Shown: in pieces, positions 47,062-54,206 of the stretch | Numbering within the stretch: the first letter of the stretch is position 1 | Layout: each line of letters begins with the position of its first letter | Assembly (NCBI RefSeq): GCF_006483455.1 | Contig: NZ_PPPU01000018.1 | Span: 62,001-126,000, forward strand | Source of the DNA: Methylomonas koyamae | GTDB taxonomy: Bacteria > Pseudomonadota > Gammaproteobacteria > Methylococcales > Methylomonadaceae | Direction: 5' to 3' | Length of the DNA: 64,000 nucleotides | Notes under the pieces: model-generated | The model's database searches: none | Told to the model about the DNA's origin: nothing | Seen by the model: only the letters and a program-made list of their open reading frames with translations | Translations under genes and position numbers: made by a program

Positions 47062-47976
47062 TGCCTGCCAACTGACCGGGATTTCGCGCTTCATCAAGTC
47101 CTGCAAACACGGCGTGGTGATGTAGACGTTGCCCATCACTACGACTTGGGAAACATCCACCAGCCGCGCGGTCTGGACTTTCTCGTCGTCGATGCTGATC
47201 TCCAGTTCCTCGCCTTTTTTGCCGATCTTGGCTTTGTAGGCCTGCACGTAAACCGGCAGCGCTTCGTCGCGCATCACCGCCAGCGGCCGGGGCTCCAAGT
47301 CGGCGTGGCGCAGGTAATTGACTTCGTCCGGCAAACAAATACCTACCAGCGAGCAACCGGAGCATTTCGGGCTGTCCCGCAGCGGATCGGGAATGTGGCC
47401 ACCGGCGGCGATCAGGCGCAGGCCGTTGATGGCGTTGGCGGTGAGTTGCTGCAGTTCGTCGTCGAACACCACCCGCACCCGTTCCCGGCTTTGCACGTAA
47501 TACAGCGCGCCTTCCTCGCAGACGTAGCCGTGTTCGCGCAACACCATGGCCTGCACGCAGAGTTGCACCCGCTCCGGGTCGTAAGCGCCGCGCGCCACAT
47601 GCGGACGCTTGCCGCGTTTGTAATCGATCGGTGTGACCACGCCGTCCTCGGCTTCGATCAAGTCCAGTTTGGCGATCAAACCCAAACGATTGGACGACAG
47701 CGTGATCGAACGACCGTGCAGTTTTTCGGTGTCGTCCAGTTCGTCGGCTTCCGGAAAACTTTTGGACGGCTTGTCCACCCGGCGGTGGGCATGGTCGCCT
47801 TCCACGGTGTCCGCCGACGCCGCCCACTCGCCCTGCACCCACTCCAGATAGGCCAAACGCGGGCAGTACTGGTATTCGTTGATCATCCGCGCTGGCAGCA
47901 ACGGCATGTCGCCGGACAATTCCGGGAAGGGCAGCGGTAGTTCCAGTTGGACAGGCGGGCGTTCGTTGTCAGTCAT
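47029..47976 (-). CDS. cas4-cas1: Cas4-Cas1 fusion truncated inside Cas1 (type I-G/I-U)
   Basis: A 315-residue product from ATG 47976. The Cas4 part is complete: C38 in YCPRLAYLEW, RecB-type nuclease residues D105, D118 and K120 (KLDLIEA, PIDYKRGKRP), and C205, C208 and C214 for the iron-sulfur cluster. From about residue 228 the Cas1 N-terminal domain begins (LPVYVQAYKAKIGKKGEEL, then QVVVMGNVYITTPCLQDLMK and REIPVSW). After W303 Cas1 stops: residues 306-315 (AFPGLPPGPH) and the stop are encoded by the CRISPR repeat. The Cas1 active site is missing. Cas4 could still be active; spacer acquisition cannot. Confidence 0.88.
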   Translation of the reverse strand: MTDNERPPVQLELPLPFPELSGDMPLLPARMINEYQYCPRLAYLEWVQGEWAASADTVEGDHAHRRVDKPSKSFPEADELDDTEKLHGRSITLSSNRLGLIAKLDLIEAEDGVVTPIDYKRGKRPHVARGAYDPERVQLCVQAMVLREHGYVCEEGALYYVQSRERVRVVFDDELQQLTANAINGLRLIAAGGHIPDPLRDSPKCSGCSLVGICLPDEVNYLRHADLEPRPLAVMRDEALPVYVQAYKAKIGKKGEELEISIDDEKVQTARLVDVSQVVVMGNVYITTPCLQDLMKREIPVSWQAAFPGLPPGPH

Positions 47977-47979
47977 TTT

Positions 47980-48010
47980 GTAATACAATTCGTCATCATC
48001 AACGTATTAC
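47980..48010 (+). promoter_or_regulatory. Candidate operator of the RHH/PemK module
   Basis: GTAATAC (47980-47986) and its complement GTATTAC (48004-48010) form an inverted repeat between the divergent cas4 and antitoxin starts, 12 bp before the antitoxin ATG. Autoregulation at such a site is usual for ribbon-helix-helix antitoxins; binding here is inferred. Confidence 0.4.
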
Positions 48011-48022
48011 CTGGAGTCCGCC

Positions 48023-48331
48023 ATGCCGGCCATCAGCCTGCGTTTACCCGACGATGTCGAAGCCAATCTCAAAGCCGAAGCCCAACTGGAAGGCAAAAGC
48101 CAATCGGAAATCGCCCGCTTGGCGATCACCGAATACCTGGCCCGCCGCGAGCGCGAGCGGTTTATGGCGGAAATGGTGGAAGCGGCACGCGCCTTGGCCA
48201 ACGATCCGCAAGCCAGGGCGGAAGCGCTGCAAATTGCCGCAGATTTCGACGCGGCGGACGATGGCCTGGACCGTTTGATTGCCGAAGAGCGCGCCGCCGG
48301 TATCGACCCCGACGAAAAATGGTGGGAATGA
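48023..48331 (+). CDS. Ribbon-helix-helix antitoxin
   Basis: A 102-residue CopG-like antitoxin. ISLRLPDDVEANLKAEAQLEGKSQSEIARLAITEYL (given here as two halves: the strand ISLRLPDD and the helices up to TEYLARR) forms the ribbon-helix-helix at residues 4-42, followed by an acidic, helical toxin-binding tail ending DEKWWE. CTGGAG upstream is the ribosome-binding site. It overlaps the PemK-type toxin gene by 4 bases (ATGA). The pair sits on the plus strand between two minus-strand cas remnants. Confidence 0.85.
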   Translation: MPAISLRLPDDVEANLKAEAQLEGKSQSEIARLAITEYLARRERERFMAEMVEAARALANDPQARAEALQIAADFDAADDGLDRLIAEERAAGIDPDEKWWE

Positions 48332-48672
48332 TGAGGCGCGGCGAAGTGTGGACCGCCAATCTGAATCCCGACAAGGGCGCCGAAATCGGCAAGATCAGGC
48401 CGGTGCTGGTGTTGCAGGACAACGCGATGATTACCGGCGGCCTGCCCACGATTGTGGTGGTGCCGTTGACCAGCCAGTTTCGGCCAAGCTTGGCGCCGCT
48501 ACGGATACCGATTGCACCGCAAGGCCGGCTGAAAGCCGCCAGTTACGTCATGGCCGAACAACTTCGAGCCATCGACCGTTCCCGCTTCGGCGAAGGCCCG
48601 CTCGCCACCGTCACCCCCGAGGAACTGGCGGCGGTGGAGAAGAGTTTGCGGGGGCTTATGGGGTTGTGGTGA
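48328..48672 (+). CDS. MazF/PemK-family toxin
   Basis: A 114-residue growth-inhibiting ribonuclease of the PemK/MazF fold. MRRGEVWTANLNPDKGAEIGKIRPVLVLQ starts with the conserved RRGEVW..L.P..G.E..K.RPVLV pattern, and the PLTSQ and SYVMAEQLRAIDRSR segments follow. The start is ATG 48328 or 48331, in either case overlapping the antitoxin stop. The stop codon is only 4 bp from that of the convergent csb2 remnant, which brackets the module's right-hand boundary. Confidence 0.88.
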   Translation: MMRRGEVWTANLNPDKGAEIGKIRPVLVLQDNAMITGGLPTIVVVPLTSQFRPSLAPLRIPIAPQGRLKAASYVMAEQLRAIDRSRFGEGPLATVTPEELAAVEKSLRGLMGLW

Positions 48673-48676
48673 GCTT

Positions 48677-49300
48677 TTATCCATCTGTATCTACTGGAGC
48701 AAACAAGCCCAAACCAAAATGACAGCCAAAGCCCAATGCCAGCGGGCCGGTAAGTGGTTCGGCGAACGTCAGTTGCCAGAACGAGCCTCGGGTATCCGGC
48801 TGCACTAGGCCTCTTTTGCTTCTAAAGCGGTGAAAGTCGATCGGGCGTAGCTCGCGGCCGTGCGGCTTGATGGTCGGGATGGGCAGAATTTCTATCGGTT
48901 CCGGTAATTTGCGCTCCCGACATTCCCGCCGAATCTGTGCCGGTACGTCAAAGTCTTTTTTGCAATGCCACGGATGTAGATACGGCGTTTGCGACTGCCA
49001 AACACTGGCGGTCCGGACGATAGGCGAGACGTTTTCGAAGTCGTTGCGCTGGCCGATATGCTCCAACATCAAGCGCCATTCCTGGCCGTCAAAGCCTTTG
49101 ACCGTTTTTAACGTTCCCACGACCCGGCGTATGTCGTCGTCGATACCGGCCGGGACGTGAATCAGCACATGATCGAGCAATCCGTCCGGATTGGCTTGCG
49201 GCAAGTAAACTTCGCCCACAACGATACCGCCAAAATTATATGGATGAGGCTGGATAAATTTAAAGGGAGTTAATCTCGAAATCTGCCGTTCAAATTTCAA
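48677..49300 (-). pseudogene. csb2: C-terminal remnant of Csb2 (type I-G/I-U Cas5/Cas6 protein)
   Basis: A 207-codon open frame from a TTG, with an in-frame stop 7 bp upstream, matches only the C-terminal part of Csb2: RLTPFKFIQPHPY, VWQSQTPYLHPWH, DVPAQIRRECRERKLPEP, DFHRFRSKRGL and the RAMP glycine-rich loop GPLALGFGCHFGLGLF. Intact Csb2 proteins are roughly twice as long, so the N-terminal half is gone. Csb2 is the fused Cas5/Cas6 subunit that processes crRNA and caps the Cascade. The order csb2 then cas4-cas1 then repeat matches an intact type I-G operon. Confidence 0.78.
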
Positions 49301-49400
49301 AATTTTTTAGCAATTGACAGACAAGATCGGCCACTTTGCGACATTCAAAAATTGAATTGTATTGCGGCGATAGCACCTAAAGCGGTCTTTTAATTAATGA

Positions 49401-49418
49401 TTATCCCGACAGGGATAA
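49401..49418 (-). other. Inverted repeat downstream of the STAND ATPase gene
   Basis: TTATCCC-GACA-GGGATAA lies in the 213-bp AT-rich gap between the ATPase stop and the csb2 remnant. On the minus strand it is followed by a mixed AT stretch, not a clean T-run, so it is at best a weak terminator. The rest of the gap holds nothing I can recognise. Confidence 0.3.
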
Positions 49419-49513
49419 CACACTTTTCACATGATAAGCCTCGTCGCACCATTTTTTTACCATATAAATTAAACATCAAGAAAGTTATCCGGTGCGTTCC
49501 CTACCTGGAGCTT

Positions 49514-52066
49514 CTAAATGCCTGGAAAATCTCGTTCAATTACCCGCAAAAGTCCCCATTGCCCGATTTTTTTGATACGGTGTCTGGCTTTTTGCAGGTA
49601 ATAATCCGGCGTTTGAGAATATAGATTTGGGTTAGTGCTCCGATAAGCCTCGCCGCATTGTCTGCGCAGTTGCGCGGCAAATAAATCTAATTCCGCATCG
49701 CGCAGGTGATAGCCGGTTTCTTGAGTTATGTTTATGGCTTCTTCGTAGTGGTTTAAAGCGGTATCAACATCTTGTATGGCAAGGCTGTAACGTCCGTGTA
49801 TTAATAAATAATCTACTTGATATAGTTTCATGCCGCAGCGTTCTATGACTTCCCACGCGCTGTTTAAATCGGTCGCTGCGTTTTTGAGTTGGTTTTGGGT
49901 AAGATAGAAGTCGGCACGCGAGCAATAAAACTCAGGCATGAAAATAATCAATTTTGTTTTTTGTATAGTTTCTATAGCTAAATCGAATTCTGCACTAGAT
50001 TTTTGGGATTTTTGCAATGCTTGGTAAGTTTTGGCAAGAATAAGGTGAAAAATAGCAATATCATTTGAATCACTATTTTGTTTCGCAATTTTTAATCCAA
50101 ATATCCCTCTTTCCAATATTTTCTTTAGAGCGACTGGATCTGACGCTGTATCTAACAAATAGGAACAATAGTCTTTTCCGCCTAGTGAAGTTGTCCACGG
50201 ATAGTCATCAAATTCTTCTCGCCACAAACGCTCTGTTTTTTCAAAATAATGTTGTGCTTGATGCAAATTGCCTGAACGGTGCAACACTGTTGCTAAACGT
50301 CCGAAACTACCTAGTTTTCTAGCTGTATCGTTTGCGCGGTTAGAAAAATCTATGGCCAATCGTACCGAATTTTTAGCATCACTGAGCTTTCCTAAGGACA
50401 ATAATAGGTCTGTATAATTTTCAGAAGAATTAGCTGCCATTCCCCAATCTTCTAATTCGTTATGTAAGTTTATATCTAATTGTCGCAACTTAGCAGATTC
50501 TTCAAATCGCCCTAAACACATAAAACAAAACGAAGCAATTGAAAATAGTCCTGCTTGCACATTTTTAGGCATATCATTGTCATAGGGCTGTAACCAGTCT
50601 GGTGAAAAAAAGGCAGATAATCCTATTAAATCTTGGCTATATGCTCCTAGTTTTTTCGAGCTATAATATTCACCACCACGCCAAATACGTTCTAAAAAGA
50701 TTTTTTGTACGACGTTGCCATATTCTCCCGCCAAACATCCATGCACTACCGCCCGATATAAAGGCAACATTTCTTCCAGCGTATCAGGAAATTCTTTTTC
50801 AGGCAGTTTTTGATAAAAATCAAACAAAACAAAATGTGCCTGTTTAAAACTTTCAGGAGTGTCGCTTTTAAATTTCTCAATAAAATAGGCACGAATAATC
50901 GGATGCGTATCCCATTCCATATGCCCAAAACAGCCTTTTTTACCCAATAACACACCGTTGTTTTCCAATCGCTGTTCCAGCCTTTTCCATCCGGCATCGG
51001 TCAAAGCGCGTAACGGCGCGGCGTGGTCGGCTTTCGCAAGCAATTCCCTTTTTTCATCTGCATTCATCGGACGGTCGCATAAACCCAACAACTGCAAAAA
51101 ACAACGCGAGGCGGCGTCCTGCAAACTGTCGTAATAATCCAAGACCCGCAGCGCATGTCGGCTGTCTTTTTCCGCATCACTATATCCATGCGCCGAAGTC
51201 AACGGCGGCAATTCCTTAGCATAACGCGGGTCGCCTGCATGATGCTCCAACAACAAATGCCCCATTAACACCAAACTCAAGGCATGACCGTTTAACTCTT
51301 GGCTAATTGCCTGCCGTTCGGTTTCATTACCCTGAACGCCTAATTTGGCTAACAGTTTCGCGCCGTCGCAATGCGGCAACGTCGCTAACGGCAAACTCAA
51401 AAAATGTTCATCCTGCCACTTTTTCAATTCCACCAACGGCTGACGCGATGACAACAACACAAAACTCTGCCCCGCTGCCCGCCGAAATTGCAGAATAAAC
51501 TCCTTTAGCGCGCTGTCTTGCAATTCGCCATTCATGCTGGGTAGATTTTCGGCATATTGCAATGGCTCTAAACCATCGAGTATCAGCAAACACGGCTGTT
51601 TTTGACATTCCCGCGCCAACAACCGCGCCTTTTCAATATCATCTTTTGGAATCTCGTTAATGCCTAAAAACGGCAACACCGCACTAAAAAACGGCTGCGA
51701 GTTGGTAAAAGTATTATGCGAACCTTGCGAATAAAACGACCAGCCAAACACTCGGGTTTTGCCGTAATAATGGTGTTCAGCGATGTGTTGTAACCATTCA
51801 TCGGTTAAAGCGGATTTACCAATGCCGCCCGCCGCGACAATAATTGCCAAGCGGGTTTTGCCGTCTGTAAATCGTTTGGTTAGATCGGCGAGCTCTTTTG
51901 TGCGGCCGATTAAGGCTGTGGTGGGTTGAGGCAAATGATGGATATTGACTATAACTTCTATGTCTCTCTGCTCTTGTTCAGAATAATAAACAACAACTTG
52001 AGTATAGATATCACCGCCCGCCTGGACATTTTGCATTGAAACAGCCGCACCAAAAGATGCCTCCAT
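49514..52066 (-). CDS. STAND (NB-ARC/NACHT-like) ATPase with C-terminal TPR-like repeats
   Basis: An 850-residue signal-transduction ATPase. A short N-terminal segment (1-45, with NVQAGGDIYTQVVV) precedes the NTPase: Walker A AGGIGKSA at 79-86, Walker B LLILDG at 160-165, a VLLSSRQ sensor near 212 and a winged-helix-like region to about 400. Residues about 480-840 are helical repeats of TPR type (for example AIQDVDTALNHYEEAINIT). Such proteins sense phage or other invaders and oligomerise. No effector enzyme is fused, so the 151-residue protein encoded 11 bp upstream may supply it. Codon use is more AT-rich than its neighbours. Confidence 0.8.
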   Translation of the reverse strand: MEASFGAAVSMQNVQAGGDIYTQVVVYYSEQEQRDIEVIVNIHHLPQPTTALIGRTKELADLTKRFTDGKTRLAIIVAAGGIGKSALTDEWLQHIAEHHYYGKTRVFGWSFYSQGSHNTFTNSQPFFSAVLPFLGINEIPKDDIEKARLLARECQKQPCLLILDGLEPLQYAENLPSMNGELQDSALKEFILQFRRAAGQSFVLLSSRQPLVELKKWQDEHFLSLPLATLPHCDGAKLLAKLGVQGNETERQAISQELNGHALSLVLMGHLLLEHHAGDPRYAKELPPLTSAHGYSDAEKDSRHALRVLDYYDSLQDAASRCFLQLLGLCDRPMNADEKRELLAKADHAAPLRALTDAGWKRLEQRLENNGVLLGKKGCFGHMEWDTHPIIRAYFIEKFKSDTPESFKQAHFVLFDFYQKLPEKEFPDTLEEMLPLYRAVVHGCLAGEYGNVVQKIFLERIWRGGEYYSSKKLGAYSQDLIGLSAFFSPDWLQPYDNDMPKNVQAGLFSIASFCFMCLGRFEESAKLRQLDINLHNELEDWGMAANSSENYTDLLLSLGKLSDAKNSVRLAIDFSNRANDTARKLGSFGRLATVLHRSGNLHQAQHYFEKTERLWREEFDDYPWTTSLGGKDYCSYLLDTASDPVALKKILERGIFGLKIAKQNSDSNDIAIFHLILAKTYQALQKSQKSSAEFDLAIETIQKTKLIIFMPEFYCSRADFYLTQNQLKNAATDLNSAWEVIERCGMKLYQVDYLLIHGRYSLAIQDVDTALNHYEEAINITQETGYHLRDAELDLFAAQLRRQCGEAYRSTNPNLYSQTPDYYLQKARHRIKKIGQWGLLRVIERDFPGI

Positions 52067-52077
52067 CAGCGCGGCAT

Positions 52078-52533
52078 CTATTTTTTTCCCGAGGCTTCAA
52101 CTTTTACTCTGCTGATTTCAATATCGCCGCTGAACTCACTGCCTTTTGCATGAACTCCTGCGGCTTGCTTGCCACTGACTATAATCTCCTGCAAACGCAC
52201 ATTAGCGGCTTTTACATTTTCCAGCTTAATACCAATTGCTTGCGCCACTTGCGGTGGCTGTTCTGCAATTGCATTCAATAACGCTTGCGCTTGTTGCAAT
52301 AACTCATTATCTTCTGCCGCCTTCGCTTCTACCAGGTCCTCGCGCAAAGAGGCTTGTTTAGCTTCGGATTCGGGCTTTTTCTCCACCGCCTCCAGTGAGA
52401 CACCGCCGTATTTACGCTGAATAATCGTTTTGAGTCCATTGTAAAGATCGCCGATTACTTTTTCAGTCGTAGGCTTTGCCGAGGCAACGGCCCCGGAAAT
52501 AATTGCGGCCATAATTGCGCTTAAAGCATCCAT
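52078..52533 (-). CDS. Small protein paired with the STAND ATPase
   Basis: A 151-residue protein of unknown function. The N-terminal 25 residues (MDALSAIMAAIISGAVASA) are hydrophobic and small-residue-rich and could insert in a membrane; a helix KPTTEKVIGDLYNGLKTIIQ follows. The middle is charged and helical and the C-terminus (HAKGSEFSGDIEISRVKVEA) looks like short beta strands, resembling the NVQAGGDIYTQVVV segment at the start of the ATPase. This shared motif and the 11-bp spacing suggest the two proteins work together. I do not recognise the family. Confidence 0.65.
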   Translation of the reverse strand: MDALSAIMAAIISGAVASAKPTTEKVIGDLYNGLKTIIQRKYGGVSLEAVEKKPESEAKQASLREDLVEAKAAEDNELLQQAQALLNAIAEQPPQVAQAIGIKLENVKAANVRLQEIIVSGKQAAGVHAKGSEFSGDIEISRVKVEASGKK

Positions 52534-52959
52534 TGTTTGTACCTATTTGAGTCAATTTGATTCTATGTGTAATGTAATTGTTTATAGCCTGTCAATTAGC
52601 GTTGAAATTTTTCCACTTTTAGCGAAAAAAGTTCATTTTTTTTCATGTAAATCTCAAGCAACTGTTTTTTAAAATAATGTTATGAATTTACCAGTACGCT
52701 GAATACTGGAAAGTGCTAGACGCCGTTTCACACATAGTGATTTAAGATCTACGATGATTTACATCCACATAGAACAAATCAGATCGATTAAGGAAGCCCG
52801 AAGTCCTTTAGATTTTTAGTTAGTGAATTCGAATGATCGAAATACAACCTTCAACCGACACATAATGTTACGAATAAACTGACTGGTTTGGGTCGTTACC
52901 GACAGTTTTTTCATGAAGAATTTAAACATCTTGGATGTCGGCTTTCAAGATAGCCATGG
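52534..52959. other. AT-rich intergenic region
   Basis: This stretch of about 425 bp between the small STAND-partner gene and higA has no convincing coding frame. It is markedly AT-rich compared with the flanking backbone, consistent with acquired DNA. Apart from the candidate promoter at its left end I see no repeat, tRNA or integrase trace. Confidence 0.55.
52566..52595 (-). promoter_or_regulatory. Candidate promoter of the STAND operon
   Basis: A perfect TTGACA at 52595-52590 (minus strand) is followed after 18 bp by TACACA, about 33 bp before the small gene's ATG at 52533. The -35 is consensus, the -10 weak. Confidence 0.4.
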
Positions 52960-53202
52960 TTAAGTGCGCATGTCGTATTCGCTTTGCAGGTTTAGCCAGA
53001 ACCGTGGTTCCATGCCGAAAAACAAACCCAGCCTGAGGGCGGTATCGGCAGTGATCGGGCGTTTGCCATTGACCAATTCGCTGATTCGACTGGGGGGAAC
53101 GTCAATATCCGGGGCGAGCTGACGGGCGGAGATGCCCATCGGCTTCATAAAATCCTCCAGCAAGATTTCGCCAGGGTGTATTTCATCAAGTAGTTCAATC
53201 AT
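52960..53202 (-). CDS. higA: HigA-family antitoxin
   Basis: An 80-residue antitoxin beginning IHPGEILLEDFMKPMGIS with the HigA signature, followed by a helix-turn-helix (SARQLAPDIDVPPSRISELVNGKRPI) and the DTALRLGLFFGMEPRFWLNLQ tail. It neutralises the HigB-type toxin encoded just upstream on the same strand, the usual toxin-first order. The frame is intact. Confidence 0.92.
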   Translation of the reverse strand: MIELLDEIHPGEILLEDFMKPMGISARQLAPDIDVPPSRISELVNGKRPITADTALRLGLFFGMEPRFWLNLQSEYDMRT

Positions 53203-53233
53203 GTTTTACCTAGTGATAGTCCACAATTTCGAC

Positions 53234-53488
53234 CTAGTAGGCACCATCTTCTCGCCATGCAAAGCGAATCCGCCATTGTTCGTTGATACGGATGCTGTAT
53301 TGCCCACTGCGATCGCTTTTTAAAGATTCGAGCCGGTTTCCGGGTGGAATGCGTAAGCTGGCCAAGTCGGTAGCGGCATGCAGCTGCAAAAGCTTGCGCC
53401 GAGCGACGCGCTCAATGTTTTTAAATTGCAGTACCAACTCGCTATTGAAAAGCGCTTGGGTATCGGAGCAAGCAAACGAATGAATCAT
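53234..53488 (-). CDS. higB: HigB/RelE-family toxin shortened by an in-frame amber codon
   Basis: An 84-residue product from ATG 53488: MIHSFACSDTQALFN, RLESLKSDRSGQYSIRINEQW and RIRFAWREDGAY are HigB-type. The frame ends at TAG (53234-53236). Beyond it the same frame continues VEIVDYH and a second TAG at 53210-53212, exactly the conserved C-terminus of the family (normally D then VEIVDYH). Restored, the protein would be 92 residues, the usual length. The toxin is therefore probably weakened or dead unless the amber codon is read through. Its ATG overlaps the end of the truncated WYL regulator by 4 bases. Confidence 0.85.
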   Translation of the reverse strand: MIHSFACSDTQALFNSELVLQFKNIERVARRKLLQLHAATDLASLRIPPGNRLESLKSDRSGQYSIRINEQWRIRFAWREDGAY

Positions 53489-53961
53489 AGCCGTTGTTGT
53501 GCGAACAGGGCCTGGACCAAGGTCAGAAACAAGTCGTCGTTGCGGCTGCGGTAGGCCTGGCTGAGGATTTTGATGCGGCCCAGTTGCGGGGTTTTGATGC
53601 CCGGCGAGTGGTCCAGCAGTTTCTCCAGGTGGCTGCGGAGTTGGCCGATTTCGTTGCGGAGCAAGCCCGGCGCCAGATTGCCCAGCAGATGCTGGCAGGC
53701 GACCAGGGCTTGCAGTTCCTCGGCGCTGAGCCAGATGCCGGGCAATTCGAACGGGTGGCGCGGGTCGTCGCGGTCGTAGTAATAGCCGATGCCGCGTTCG
53801 CAGAGCAGCGGCGCGTTCAAGCGATCGCGCAGTTCGTCTACCAGGCGGTGGCGGGTGGCTTTCGAGCAAGCCAGTAGTCTTTCTATTTCCGGCCCCGAAA
53901 TCGGCGTGCGCCGGTTTTTCAGTAGGTTGTGGAGTTTGATGAGTTTGTCGAGGTGTTGCAT
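53485..53961 (-). pseudogene. WYL-family regulator lacking its WYL domain
   Basis: The 158-residue product matches the N-terminal half of WYL-domain transcriptional regulators: helix-turn-helix at about 1-60 (LDKLIKLHNLLKNRRTPIS, KATRHRLVDELRDRLNAP), then GYYYDRDDPRHPFELPGIWLSAEELQAL in pieces, and the PQLGRIKILSQAYR linker. It stops at ALFAQQRL, just where the ligand-binding WYL domain should begin, and the higB start codon overlaps that end. WYL regulators often accompany CRISPR-Cas loci, so this may be the old locus regulator, cut by the incoming HigBA module. Confidence 0.75.
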
Positions 53962-54195
53962 CTGAGCGTCTTCCCTGAGCGAGTGAAAGTTCTAGCGTCT
54001 TAACTGTCGGGGAAAATTAGCCGATTCCGGGTTGTTTTGCCAGTAGCGGACGCTTGGGCCGGCGGCGCCGGTCGATTTTCGCCTGGTCCGGTCCGCCGGC
54101 CCCGTTGCACTGTGGGAGGGATGCAATTTAATTTACCTGCCGCGCGGCAATATCTTACAATTCGCCAGCCCTTGGCTCTGACAATAACTATTTTT

Positions 54196-54201
54196 AGGAG
54201 G
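54196..54201 (+). promoter_or_regulatory. Strong ribosome-binding site of the peroxidase gene
   Basis: AGGAGG, 5 bases before ATG 54207, fixes the start codon of the cytochrome c peroxidase and predicts high translation. Confidence 0.8.
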
Positions 54202-54206
54202 ATGGT

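Noticed and set aside
49310-49513. Possible missing csb2 N-terminal sequence in another frame
   Set aside because: The stretch is AT-rich and contains stops in all frames on the minus strand close together; no Csb2-like residues were seen.
52034-52042. A second CATTGAAAC, as in the CRISPR repeat end, near the start of the STAND ATPase gene
   Set aside because: Only nine bases match, there is no palindrome beside it, and it encodes ordinary residues (VSMQ) of the ATPase.
46937-54206. Prophage or integrative element carrying the defence genes
   Set aside because: No integrase, transposase, attachment repeats or structural phage genes are visible; the region is better explained by module-by-module exchange.
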